NCBI GenBank assembly: GCA_964519665.1
Contig: CAZFIV010000024.1
Location: 1 to 64,000 of the forward strand
DNA: 64,000 bases
Source of the DNA: JANQQN01 sp964519665
GTDB lineage: Bacteria > Myxococcota > Kuafuiibacteriia > Kuafuiibacteriales > Kuafuiibacteriaceae
Reading direction: 5' to 3'
The position numbers and the translations under genes are program-made. The notes beneath the pieces were generated by a model. It ran no database searches and was not told the origin of the DNA. It saw nothing but the letters and a program-made list of their open reading frames with translations. How positions within the stretch are numbered: position 1 is the stretch's first letter; every line of letters begins with the position of its first letter. Shown one piece after another: positions 50,657 to 59,282 of the stretch.

Positions 50657-52759
50657 GTGCGTCACGGTCGTAGCACGGTATTCGTGGGAATGGTTTGGCT
50701 AGTCGCGTGCGGGGGGGCTCAGGACGAGGTCTCGCCGCGAGGTTCCGAAGTGGAGCCATCTCTTTCGGCCCTTCCCACGGTCGTGCGCTCGGCCGTGGCG
50801 CCCCGACCTCCGCATTTGGGCTGCTCGCCGCCCCAACGAGGCTTGGTGGCTGACCGCCTGCGAGACATCGGATTTGCGACGACGCCCGTGGGCGTCGAGG
50901 CCAAACCATGGACGCTCGATGCGCTGCCGCGCCTGTTGGTCAGTCCGACCGCGGGTGGTTGTGAAGCGCTGGGCATTCGGCAGACCCTCGCGCACGGAGG
51001 TGAGCCCGCCGTCGCCGAGAGCATTCGCGCGGCCGCGGCCTGGCTCGGACAGCCGGCCCCGTTCGTGGATACTTTTGCACCGGTGTCGCTGGCCGAGGTC
51101 GGTGCGCTGTTCTGCGGCATCGGCGGATGTCCTGAGCAGGGCCGCTTGCCGCCGGACCTCGCGAACGGGGTCGCCGCGGTGTTGTTTCGCATCTACCGAG
51201 TCATCGAGGCGGAGGAAGAGGTCCGCGGGATTCGCGGGGTCCGGACCGTCGACGAGTGGGCCACCCGCGGCGGCGACGGCCTGCTGGCGTCGAGATCCGG
51301 AGCGGGCTTCGATCCCTCGTTTCCGGATGACCGAGCGTACCTGACCGCCTCCCGGGCCGAAGTCTTCGAGACCGCCGCCGCTCTGGCGGAGGCGATCGCG
51401 GCCGTGAATTGGTCGTCCTTCCGAGGCCAGCGGGGCGTCGAATGGCGGCTGGAGACGCCGTGGGGCCCGGCGTGGGTCGTCGATGGCGCGCCGCAGGCCC
51501 ATCGATTCGATGAGGCCCCGATGCTGCTGGTCGACCTCGGCGGAGATGATACGTACCGAGGCCGTGCCGGGAGCACGAGCGCCGCCCGCCCGGTGGCGGT
51601 GGTGGTCGACGTCGGGGGCGCCGATCATCACGCGTATCCGGAGTGGTCGCCGACCAGCACGACGTCTGCGCTGCCCGCCGACGCCGATGGTCGGTTCACC
51701 GGTGACCGGTTCGTCGGGGCGAGCCTATCGACGGTCAGTCAGCAGGGCGCGGCGCGGACGGGGGTCGCGCTGTGGTTCGATCTTGGCGGCGACGACGACG
51801 TGTACATCGCCCTTCGGGCAAGTCAGGGCTATGCCCACTACGGCGTGGGTGTGCTGTACGATGACGGGGGCAACGATCAATATCGGCTCGAGGCTGCCGG
51901 GCAGGGGGCGGCCCAATTCGGGATCGGCCTGTTGATGGATCTCGGCGCGGGAAACGACCTCTACCACGCCGAACACACCGCGCAGGGGCTCGGCTACGCG
52001 GCCGGCGCCGGCGTGCTCTACGACGACGGCGGAGATGATGCGTACGAATGCCCGGCGTCGGGGCTGCGGTATCCGGCCCCTCAGCGCGAAGGCGCCCAGG
52101 CCAGCCTCTGTCAGGGGGCCGGCTTTGGGTATCGCGACAGCGATCCGATGCTCGCGTTACCCGGGGGTTTGGGAGTGTTGGTGGACCGCGCCGGCGACGA
52201 CCGTTACCGGGCCGGCGTTTTCGGCCAAGGGGTTGGCCTCGCCGAAGGGTTGGGGGTCCTGGTCGACGACCGAGGCCGCGATGCGTACGACGTGCTGTGG
52301 CACGGACAGGGGGCGGGCGTGCACGCCGGGGTCGGCGTCCTGGTCGACGGCGGCGCGGACGGCGACCGGTACGGTGCCGGCGCCATCGGCGAGAATGTGA
52401 TGATGGGGGCGGGGCACGACCGTGGGGTTGGTCTCTTCTTCGACCGGGGCGGAGATGACGAGTACGCGCTGACCTCACTCAGCGGCGGCGCGGCTACCTG
52501 CGGGGGGGTGGGCTTGTTCGTCGACGAAGCGGGGAACGATACCTACCTCGGCTCGGGCCGATTGGCCCTCGGCCGGTACGAGTCGGCGGGATGCACACTA
52601 ACAGGGTACGGCCTGATGGTTGATGCGGGCGGGATCGAAGCTTACCCGGCCGGGAGCGCGGCGCTCGAGATGGAAGCCTGGAGCGATGGTCTTGGGGGGT
52701 TCGGCCTCGATGCCGACGGCGATTCGGGCCTCGTATCGGGTCGAGTCGAAACGCCGTAG
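50657..52759 (+). CDS. Lipoprotein with Asp/Gly/Tyr repeats
   Basis: The 700-residue protein has a lipoprotein start (VWLVACGG) and a 280-residue N-terminal part without motifs. From about residue 290 about ten units follow, each resembling GVGxLxDxGGDDxY followed by a QG turn (for example LWFDLGGDDDVY, VLYDDGGNDQY, LMDLGAGNDLY, LVDRAGDDRY, LFVDEAGNDTY). The Asp/Asn-rich loops could bind calcium and the unit could form a beta-solenoid, but I know no named family. It is probably at the cell surface. GTG start; located upstream of the amidohydrolase. Confidence 0.78.
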   Translation: MRHGRSTVFVGMVWLVACGGAQDEVSPRGSEVEPSLSALPTVVRSAVAPRPPHLGCSPPQRGLVADRLRDIGFATTPVGVEAKPWTLDALPRLLVSPTAGGCEALGIRQTLAHGGEPAVAESIRAAAAWLGQPAPFVDTFAPVSLAEVGALFCGIGGCPEQGRLPPDLANGVAAVLFRIYRVIEAEEEVRGIRGVRTVDEWATRGGDGLLASRSGAGFDPSFPDDRAYLTASRAEVFETAAALAEAIAAVNWSSFRGQRGVEWRLETPWGPAWVVDGAPQAHRFDEAPMLLVDLGGDDTYRGRAGSTSAARPVAVVVDVGGADHHAYPEWSPTSTTSALPADADGRFTGDRFVGASLSTVSQQGAARTGVALWFDLGGDDDVYIALRASQGYAHYGVGVLYDDGGNDQYRLEAAGQGAAQFGIGLLMDLGAGNDLYHAEHTAQGLGYAAGAGVLYDDGGDDAYECPASGLRYPAPQREGAQASLCQGAGFGYRDSDPMLALPGGLGVLVDRAGDDRYRAGVFGQGVGLAEGLGVLVDDRGRDAYDVLWHGQGAGVHAGVGVLVDGGADGDRYGAGAIGENVMMGAGHDRGVGLFFDRGGDDEYALTSLSGGAATCGGVGLFVDEAGNDTYLGSGRLALGRYESAGCTLTGYGLMVDAGGIEAYPAGSAALEMEAWSDGLGGFGLDADGDSGLVSGRVETP

Positions 52760-52812
52760 CGCCAGGTCGGGTCCGGGCCCGGTTCGAGGCGTACCTGAAG
52801 TAGACTGTCGCC

Positions 52813-54240
52813 ATGTCCGTGCTGGCGGCCCGTCATGTGGTCCTCGGAGCCGCGGCGCCTCGCGCCATTCGACCTGCGGTCATTCATCTCGACGGTCCAC
52901 GGATCGCGAAGGTCGAGGTTCTCGCGCCGGAATCCTACGCTGAGCGGGTGGCCGAGCTTCCAGAGGTGCTCGACCTCGGTGACCGGCTCCTGAGCCCCGC
53001 GTTCATCAACGCCCACACCCACATCGCGCTGGGGTTCGTGCGGGGGCTGGCTGCCCGTTCGGCCGCGCAAGGCAATCTGGTCGAGGATCTCTTCTTTCGG
53101 CTCGAGTCGAATCTGACCGGGGAGGACGCGGCGGCGTTCGCTCGGATGGGCGCTTACGAGTGTCTGTTGCACGGTCAGGCCGTCGTTTGGGATCACTACT
53201 ATCATGCCGAGGCGGTCGCCGAGGCGGCGGCCGAAACCGGGCTTTCGGTCGTGATGGCGCCGACGCTTCAGGACCTTGATGGACCCGGAAAGGCCGACTG
53301 GGCGATGGCCCTCGAGGCGACCGAACGCCTCGCCGACCGGGGCGGCGCCGGAGGCATCTGGGCCGCGGTCGGTCCCCACGCGACGGATACGGTGAGCGCG
53401 TCGCTGTGGCGGCGAGCGACCGAGCTCGCGGCGCAACGTCACCTGCCGATGCACGCCCACGTCGCGCAGTCGATCGATGAGGTCCGCCGGGTCGACGACG
53501 CGTACGGGTGCTCGCCGGTCGGCTGGCTCGACAGGCTCGGGGTGCTGGACCGAACGCCGTCCGCGATCTGGGCGCACTGCCTGTACGCGGGCACGGACGA
53601 CCTGAAGCGGCTCGATCCCGACCGCCACGCGTTGGCGTACTGCCCGTACTCTCAGCTCGTATTTGGCTTCGAGGCGCGGGTCGACGTTTGGCAGCAGGCC
53701 GGTCTTCCGGTCGTGGTGGGCACCGACACTTCGGCCAGCAACGACAGCATGAATGTGCAGAAGGAGCTGCGCGCCTTGGGGGCGTCGCCGACTCGCGGCG
53801 TCTCCTTCTCCGAAGCCTACCAGCGGTTCCTCGCTACGGGGACCCGAACGGCGGCCGAGGTCGTCGACCAGGCCCGCAACCGGGATTTCGCCGAGGGGGC
53901 CGCGTTCGGGTTTGCCGACCGGGTCCTGGACGCCGTGTGGACGGCGCCGGGGCGACGGCATCCGGGTTTCGTGGCGGGAACGATCGAAGTCGGTGCGCTT
54001 GGCCACCTGGCGGTCTGGAATTTGGACCATCCGGCCTTCTGGCCCGCCCACGACCCGCTGGCGGGACTCGCGTTCGGCGATACGAGCGCGGCTTTGCACG
54101 GCCTGTGGGTGAGCGGTCGAGCGATCGGAACGCTCGGCGAGGGCCCCCAAAGTCTCACCGCGACCGAAGCCTATCGAGCGGCGCGCTCGGAGGCCGACGC
54201 CCGCTGCCGGCGGCTGGTCGCGGTTGGACGGGTCTCTTGA
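52813..54240 (+). CDS. Amidohydrolase-family deaminase (TrzN/SsnA/MtaD-like)
   Basis: The 475-residue protein has the metal-site set of the amidohydrolase superfamily: AHTHIALGF (two His), MHAHVAQS, WAHCLYAG and VVGTDTSASND (Asp). It likely deaminates or dechlorinates a purine-, pyrimidine- or triazine-like ring, or S-adenosylhomocysteine; the exact substrate is unknown. ATG 52813. It lies 30 bp upstream of argH and may share its transcript. Confidence 0.85.
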   Translation: MSVLAARHVVLGAAAPRAIRPAVIHLDGPRIAKVEVLAPESYAERVAELPEVLDLGDRLLSPAFINAHTHIALGFVRGLAARSAAQGNLVEDLFFRLESNLTGEDAAAFARMGAYECLLHGQAVVWDHYYHAEAVAEAAAETGLSVVMAPTLQDLDGPGKADWAMALEATERLADRGGAGGIWAAVGPHATDTVSASLWRRATELAAQRHLPMHAHVAQSIDEVRRVDDAYGCSPVGWLDRLGVLDRTPSAIWAHCLYAGTDDLKRLDPDRHALAYCPYSQLVFGFEARVDVWQQAGLPVVVGTDTSASNDSMNVQKELRALGASPTRGVSFSEAYQRFLATGTRTAAEVVDQARNRDFAEGAAFGFADRVLDAVWTAPGRRHPGFVAGTIEVGALGHLAVWNLDHPAFWPAHDPLAGLAFGDTSAALHGLWVSGRAIGTLGEGPQSLTATEAYRAARSEADARCRRLVAVGRVS

Positions 54241-54270
54241 CCGGGTCGGTGAGGAGCGCAACAAGCGACC

Positions 54271-55683
54271 ATGGCCGTAGACAAGCCGTGGGGCGGACGC
54301 TTTTCCCAGCCGACGGACCGCATCGTCGAGCGGTTCACGAGCTCGATCGAAGGCGACAAGAACATCGCGCTCGACGACGTCGACGGCAGCATCGCCCACG
54401 CGACGATGCTGGGTGAAGCGGGGCTGATCGACGTCGACGAGGCGCGGCGGATCGTCGATGGCCTGCGCCAAGTCCGCTCCGAGCTCGAGGCGGGCAGCTT
54501 TCCGTGGGACGAGGCCCTCGAAGACGTACACATGAACGTCGAGAGCCGGCTCGGCCATTTCGTGGGGGCGGCGGTGGCCGGCAAGCTTCACACCGCTCGC
54601 TCGCGAAACGACCAGGTCGCCCTCGATGCGCGCCTTTATCTGCGGCGCCGGTTGAACGAGGTCCGAGGCCATCTGGTCGATCTCGAGCGGGCCCTGGTCG
54701 AGCAGGCGAGGGCGCACGTCGACACGGTCATGCCCGGCTATACGCACCTGCAGCGGGGTCAGCCAGTGCGGCTGGCCCATCACCTGTTGGCCTATCGAGA
54801 AATGTTCAAGCGCGACCGAGGGCGGGTCGATGACACGTTGAAGCGGGCTATGGTCTCCCCGTTGGGGTCGGGAGCGCTCGCCGGATCGCCTCACGCCATT
54901 CGTCGGCAGAGAGTGGCCGAGCTGCTGGGGCTGAGCGGGGTGACGCCCAATTCGATGGACGCGGTGACCGACCGGGACGCGTTCCTGGAGGCGATGAGCG
55001 CGGCGTCGATCTCGATGGTGCACCTGTCGCGGCTCGCCGAGGAGTTGGTGTTGTGGAGCTCGGCGGAGTTTGGGTTCGTCGAGATCGAGGACGCCTTCAC
55101 GACCGGCTCGTCGATGATGCCCCAGAAGAAGAACCCTGATGTGGCCGAGCTCGTTCGAGGCAAATGCGGTCGGGTGGTGGGGAACCTGGTGGCTCTCTTG
55201 ACGACGATGAAGGGGCTTCCGATGACCTACAACCGCGACCAGCAGGAAGACAAGCCGCCATTGTACGACAGCCTCGACACCTGGTCGAACAGCCTCGAGG
55301 TGACCGCGCGAATGATTCCCGCCGTGCACTTTCGACAGGACAGGTTGCGGGCGGCGCTCCGCGATGGCTTCGTGACCGCGACCGAGCTCGCCGACCATCT
55401 GGTGACCCGAGGCGTTCCATTTCGGGCCGCCCACGACGTGGTAGGGCGGATCGTCGCCGATTGCATCTCGAGCGGGCGCACGCTCGAGATGCTCAGCCTG
55501 GACGACCTTCGGGGCTTTCATCCCGATTTCGGCGAGGACGCCCGCGATTGGCTCGACGTCGAGCGGGCCATCGAGCGGCGAGATCTGCCGGGCGCCCCGG
55601 CTCGGTCGAGGGTCATGACCGCGCTCGACACGGCTGACGCCGAGCTTCGCACAATAACGTCATCTACGGCCGGCCCCGAATGA
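54271..55683 (+). CDS. argH: Argininosuccinate lyase
   Basis: The 470-residue enzyme has the fumarase/aspartase-superfamily signature GSSMMPQKKNPD, TARSRNDQVALD and an N-terminal WGGRF. It splits argininosuccinate into arginine and fumarate, the last step of arginine synthesis. It begins an argH-lysA-dapA-dapB run that recurs in deltaproteobacterial genomes. ATG 54271 with GAGG upstream. Confidence 0.96.
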   Translation: MAVDKPWGGRFSQPTDRIVERFTSSIEGDKNIALDDVDGSIAHATMLGEAGLIDVDEARRIVDGLRQVRSELEAGSFPWDEALEDVHMNVESRLGHFVGAAVAGKLHTARSRNDQVALDARLYLRRRLNEVRGHLVDLERALVEQARAHVDTVMPGYTHLQRGQPVRLAHHLLAYREMFKRDRGRVDDTLKRAMVSPLGSGALAGSPHAIRRQRVAELLGLSGVTPNSMDAVTDRDAFLEAMSAASISMVHLSRLAEELVLWSSAEFGFVEIEDAFTTGSSMMPQKKNPDVAELVRGKCGRVVGNLVALLTTMKGLPMTYNRDQQEDKPPLYDSLDTWSNSLEVTARMIPAVHFRQDRLRAALRDGFVTATELADHLVTRGVPFRAAHDVVGRIVADCISSGRTLEMLSLDDLRGFHPDFGEDARDWLDVERAIERRDLPGAPARSRVMTALDTADAELRTITSSTAGPE

Positions 55684-55731
55684 CCGCCTTCGGTGGCCAA
55701 GCTCGACCGGGTTCGGTACAAGCGCGCTCCG

Positions 55732-57012
55732 ATGTTCCACTTTGCCTATGCGGATGACGGTCGGCTTGCGGCGGAGTCTGTCGACCTGACGGCGCTAGCC
55801 GACGCGGTCGGCACGCCGACCTACGTCTATTCGCAGGCGACCTTGACCAGGCACATTCGGGTGTTCGACGAGGCCTTTACCGGTCATCCGCACCTGATCT
55901 GCTACTCGGTCAAGGCGAACTCCAATGGCGCGATTCTGCGGCTGTTTCGCTCGTTCGGAGTCGGCGCCGACATCGTGTCGGGGGGCGAGCTCGCCCGGGC
56001 GCTGGCGGCCGGCATTCGGCCCGAACACATCGTGTTCTCCGGCGTCGGTAAGACGGAGTCCGAGATGGCGGAGGCTCTGCGCGCCGGCATTTTGGCGTTC
56101 AACGTAGAGTCCGAGCCCGAGCTCGATCAGCTCGACCGCGTCGCGCGGTCGATGGGGCTCGTCGCGCCCGTAAGCCTGCGAGTCAACCCCGACATCGACG
56201 CCCTGACGCACCCCTATATCGCAACCGGGCTTTCAGAGAGCAAGTTTGGCGTCCCGATCGCCGACGCGCCGCGCATCGCGGCCGAAATGGTGGCTCGGTC
56301 GGGCGTCGCGCTGGCCGGGATCGACTGTCATATCGGCTCTCAGCTGACCTCGATGACCCCGCTCCTCGACGCGCTCGACTCGCTGCTGAGGCTGGTCGAT
56401 GCGCTGCGGGCGGAAGGTCATCGCATCGAGCACATCGACCTTGGTGGGGGCCTGGGGATTCCTTATCGCGCCGAGACGCCCCCTCACCCGCGAGAGTTCG
56501 GGGCGGCGGTGGTCGATCGGCTTCGCGGGCGGTCCGAGACCCTGATCCTCGAGCCGGGACGAGTGATCGTCGGCAATGCGGGCATCCTCATGACGCGGGT
56601 GCTCTACGTGAAGAAGACGCCGCAGCGCACGTTCGTGATCGTCGACGCCGCGATGAATGATCTTCTGCGTCCGTCGCTGTACCAGGCGCACCACGAGATC
56701 TGGCCGGTGCATCGCAGCGTCGGGGCACCGCAGATCGCGGTCGATGTCGTCGGTCCGGTGTGCGAAACCGCCGATGCCTTCGCCCGCAATCGACTTCTGC
56801 AGAACGTCGAGTCCGGCGACCTGCTGGCGATCATGAGCGCCGGCGCGTACGGGTTCGTGATGGCTTCGACGTACAACTCACGTCTGCGGCCGGCCGAGGT
56901 GCTCGTGGATCAAGACCGGTTTCACGTAGTGCGAGCCCGAGACCAACGCGCGGTCTTGACCGCTGGGGAGTCGGTGCCGGATTGGCTCTCCGACGTGACT
57001 CGAGAGGAATAA
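55732..57012 (+). CDS. lysA: Diaminopimelate decarboxylase
   Basis: The 426-residue PLP enzyme has the Schiff-base Lys in YSVKANSN, the GGGLG phosphate loop (LGGGLGIPY), HIGSQL and the catalytic Cys in VCETADAF. It makes lysine from meso-diaminopimelate. I chose ATG 55732, giving the typical MFHFAYADDG start; GTG 55693 would add 13 residues. It is separated from dapA by three bases. Confidence 0.96.
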   Translation: MFHFAYADDGRLAAESVDLTALADAVGTPTYVYSQATLTRHIRVFDEAFTGHPHLICYSVKANSNGAILRLFRSFGVGADIVSGGELARALAAGIRPEHIVFSGVGKTESEMAEALRAGILAFNVESEPELDQLDRVARSMGLVAPVSLRVNPDIDALTHPYIATGLSESKFGVPIADAPRIAAEMVARSGVALAGIDCHIGSQLTSMTPLLDALDSLLRLVDALRAEGHRIEHIDLGGGLGIPYRAETPPHPREFGAAVVDRLRGRSETLILEPGRVIVGNAGILMTRVLYVKKTPQRTFVIVDAAMNDLLRPSLYQAHHEIWPVHRSVGAPQIAVDVVGPVCETADAFARNRLLQNVESGDLLAIMSAGAYGFVMASTYNSRLRPAEVLVDQDRFHVVRARDQRAVLTAGESVPDWLSDVTREE

Positions 57013-57015
57013 GAC

Positions 57016-57945
57016 ATGTCAGTCATCGAAAGGCTAAATGGCGCCCTCACGGCCCTGATCACGCCGTTCACCGCCGACGGGGCGGTGGACTTCGACCGTT
57101 TTCGGACGCTGGTCAAAGCGCAGATCGAGCGGGGTATCGATGGTCTGGTGCCCTGCGGGACCACCGGCGAGACGCCGACCCTGTCGAGCGACGAACAGGA
57201 GCGGGTCGTTCGGACGGCGGTGGAGGTCGCGGCGGGCCGAGTGCCGGTGATCGCCGGGACCGGCCACTTCGACACCGCGACGACCATCAAGCAGACCGCC
57301 ACCGCGATGACCTGGGGAATCGACGCCGCTTTGGTCGTTACCCCGTACTACAACAAGCCCAATCAACGAGGTTTGTTTCAGCACTACAAGGCGGTCTACG
57401 AAGCCACCGGGGCGCCTATCGTGGTTTATAACGTGCCGGGACGAACCGCTTCCGACATCCAGCCTGACACCCTCGCTGGGCTGGTCGAGATCGGGGCGGC
57501 GATCGGGGTCAAGGACGCGACCGCGAACATGACCCGAACCGCGGAGACGCTCGCCGCCATCGGCCGCGCTACGCCGTTCGCGATGCTCTCCGGAGACGAC
57601 TTTACGATCCTGCCCTTCGTCGCGTGCGGCGGCAAAGGCGTCATCTCGGTCGTGAGCAACGTCTTGCCGGGTGACACCAGCCGCCTCGTCAAGCTCACCG
57701 CGCAGGGGGCGCTGGCGGAAGCGAATCCTCTGAACGACCGGATCATCGCGCTGTCGAGGGCTCTATTTTCGGATTCCAACCCGATCCCGGTGAAGGAGGC
57801 GATGGCGATGGCCGGGTGGTGCGAGCCGATCGTGCGCTTGCCGCTGGTTTCGGCCACGGACGAGGTCCGCGCGACCGTTCGTCGAGCCGTCAACGTCTAT
57901 CGCGACCAGCCCGAGGACCGCTCGCTCGAAGGATTCATGTCGTGA
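57016..57945 (+). CDS. dapA: 4-hydroxy-tetrahydrodipicolinate synthase
   Basis: The 309-residue TIM-barrel enzyme has GTTGETPTL, PYYNKPNQ, the YNVPGRT Tyr and the Schiff-base Lys in GVKDATANM. It condenses pyruvate with aspartate semialdehyde at the entry to the DAP/lysine pathway. Its stop overlaps the dapB start. Confidence 0.97.
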   Translation: MSVIERLNGALTALITPFTADGAVDFDRFRTLVKAQIERGIDGLVPCGTTGETPTLSSDEQERVVRTAVEVAAGRVPVIAGTGHFDTATTIKQTATAMTWGIDAALVVTPYYNKPNQRGLFQHYKAVYEATGAPIVVYNVPGRTASDIQPDTLAGLVEIGAAIGVKDATANMTRTAETLAAIGRATPFAMLSGDDFTILPFVACGGKGVISVVSNVLPGDTSRLVKLTAQGALAEANPLNDRIIALSRALFSDSNPIPVKEAMAMAGWCEPIVRLPLVSATDEVRATVRRAVNVYRDQPEDRSLEGFMS

Positions 57946-58775
57946 TTCGAACCGTCGTGTCAGGGGCGGCCGGCCGGCTCGGAGGACGGATCGTCGCGCA
58001 CGCGATGGAAGCCGAAGATGTCGCCCTAGAGGGGGCGCTCGTTCGCGCCGGGTCCAACATCGATGGCCGACCGCTCCCGGGCGACCCCGACCGGTCGTCG
58101 CCGGCTCTGACCTACACTAGCGATGTGGCGGTCATTGCGGCCGGAACGGTGTTGGTCGAGGTGGCGCCCCGAGCCGCGGCGCTCGAGCATGGGGCTCGGG
58201 CCGCCGACGTCGGAGCGCCCGTGGTGTTGGCGACGACCGGGTTCGACGCCGCGGAGCTCGAGCAGTGGCGGCGGTGGGCGAATCAGACGGCCGTTCTCAT
58301 CGCTCCCAATCTGTCGATGGGCATCGCCGTGCTGATCGACCTCGTCGGCCGAGCGTCACGGGCGTTGGCGAAGTACGACGTCGAGGTCCTGGAGCTTCAC
58401 CACCGCAACAAACGCGACGCGCCGAGCGGGACCGCATGGGCCCTCGGCAGGGCCGCGGCGACCGCTCGTGGTCAGGATGTCGAGCGCGACGCGATCTGTG
58501 CCCGTGCCGGAGAGATCGGGCCCCGCGGGCAGGCCGAGATCGGGCTGCAGTCGATTCGGGGGGGCGATATCATTGGTGAGCACACGGTTTACTTCGCCGG
58601 ACCCACCGAGCGCCTCGAACTCACCCACCGCGCGGCGAACCGCGATGCGTTCGCCGCGGGGGCCATCGAGGCCATTCGGTTCATGGGAGCCGAGGACCGC
58701 GCGCCTGGCACCTACACGATGCGGCACGTTTTGGGCCTGGATCCTCTACCGGCCGGTGCCGACCATGCCGGCTAA
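57942..58775 (+). CDS. dapB: 4-hydroxy-tetrahydrodipicolinate reductase
   Basis: The 277-residue protein has the NAD(P) motif VSGAAGRLGGRI and the active site ELHHRNKRDAPSGTA with catalytic His and Lys. It reduces the DapA product to tetrahydrodipicolinate. GTG 57942 overlaps the dapA stop, and its 3' end overlaps rsfS convergently by 30 bp. Confidence 0.96.
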   Translation: MIRTVVSGAAGRLGGRIVAHAMEAEDVALEGALVRAGSNIDGRPLPGDPDRSSPALTYTSDVAVIAAGTVLVEVAPRAAALEHGARAADVGAPVVLATTGFDAAELEQWRRWANQTAVLIAPNLSMGIAVLIDLVGRASRALAKYDVEVLELHHRNKRDAPSGTAWALGRAAATARGQDVERDAICARAGEIGPRGQAEIGLQSIRGGDIIGEHTVYFAGPTERLELTHRAANRDAFAAGAIEAIRFMGAEDRAPGTYTMRHVLGLDPLPAGADHAG

Positions 58776-59282
58776 GCCGGTCAGGCCCCCTCCCTGCGCG
58801 ACGGCAGGGTCGATGACGCTCTGTTCGGGCGGTGGCACCGGAACCCGGGCCGAGTCGGCCCAGAGACGGTCGAGGTCGTAGTAGGCGCGGGCGTCTTCTT
58901 GAAAGACATGAAGGACCACGTCACCGTAGTCGACCAGGATCCAGGTACCATCACCTTCGCGGGAAAACGGCCGTTCTTGGTGGTGCCGCTTGAGGTCGTC
59001 GATGACCGAGTCCGCGATCGCGTTGGTCATGCGCTCGCTGTAGGCGGTCACGATCACCAGATAATCGGTGTATGACGACTCGCCCTGAACCTCGATGATG
59101 GTCGTGTTTTGCCCTTTTCGGTCTTGCGCGGCGACGGCCACGGCAAGGGCCTTGTCTCTGGATTCGATAGTCTTTTCCCCCAAGAATGTCGTCGGGCGTA
59201 CCGGCCGTTTGGCCGCATAGGCCGATCCGGTCCCCGCTGCTCGAAAGTTAGGGCACCGAAGGGCAAGCGTCCAGCGCGTCAA
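58746..59282 (-). CDS. rsfS: Ribosome silencing factor RsfS
   Basis: The 178-residue protein contains the RsfS core: SSYTDYLVIVTAYSERM, IADSVIDDL and WILVDYGDVVLHVFQEDARAYYDL. RsfS binds uL14 and blocks subunit joining during starvation. The N-terminal 40 residues are not conserved, and no ATG exists before the core; I took TTG 59282, which overlaps the malic enzyme stop, but a later start is possible. A C-terminal 35-residue tail after the core is also unusual. Confidence 0.88.
   Translation of the reverse strand: MTRWTLALRCPNFRAAGTGSAYAAKRPVRPTTFLGEKTIESRDKALAVAVAAQDRKGQNTTIIEVQGESSYTDYLVIVTAYSERMTNAIADSVIDDLKRHHQERPFSREGDGTWILVDYGDVVLHVFQEDARAYYDLDRLWADSARVPVPPPEQSVIDPAVAQGGGLTGLAGMVGTGR

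Noticed and set aside
52642..55521. 959-codon frame antisense to the amidohydrolase and argH genes
   Set aside because: Spans two clear enzymes on the opposite strand; codon-shadow effect.
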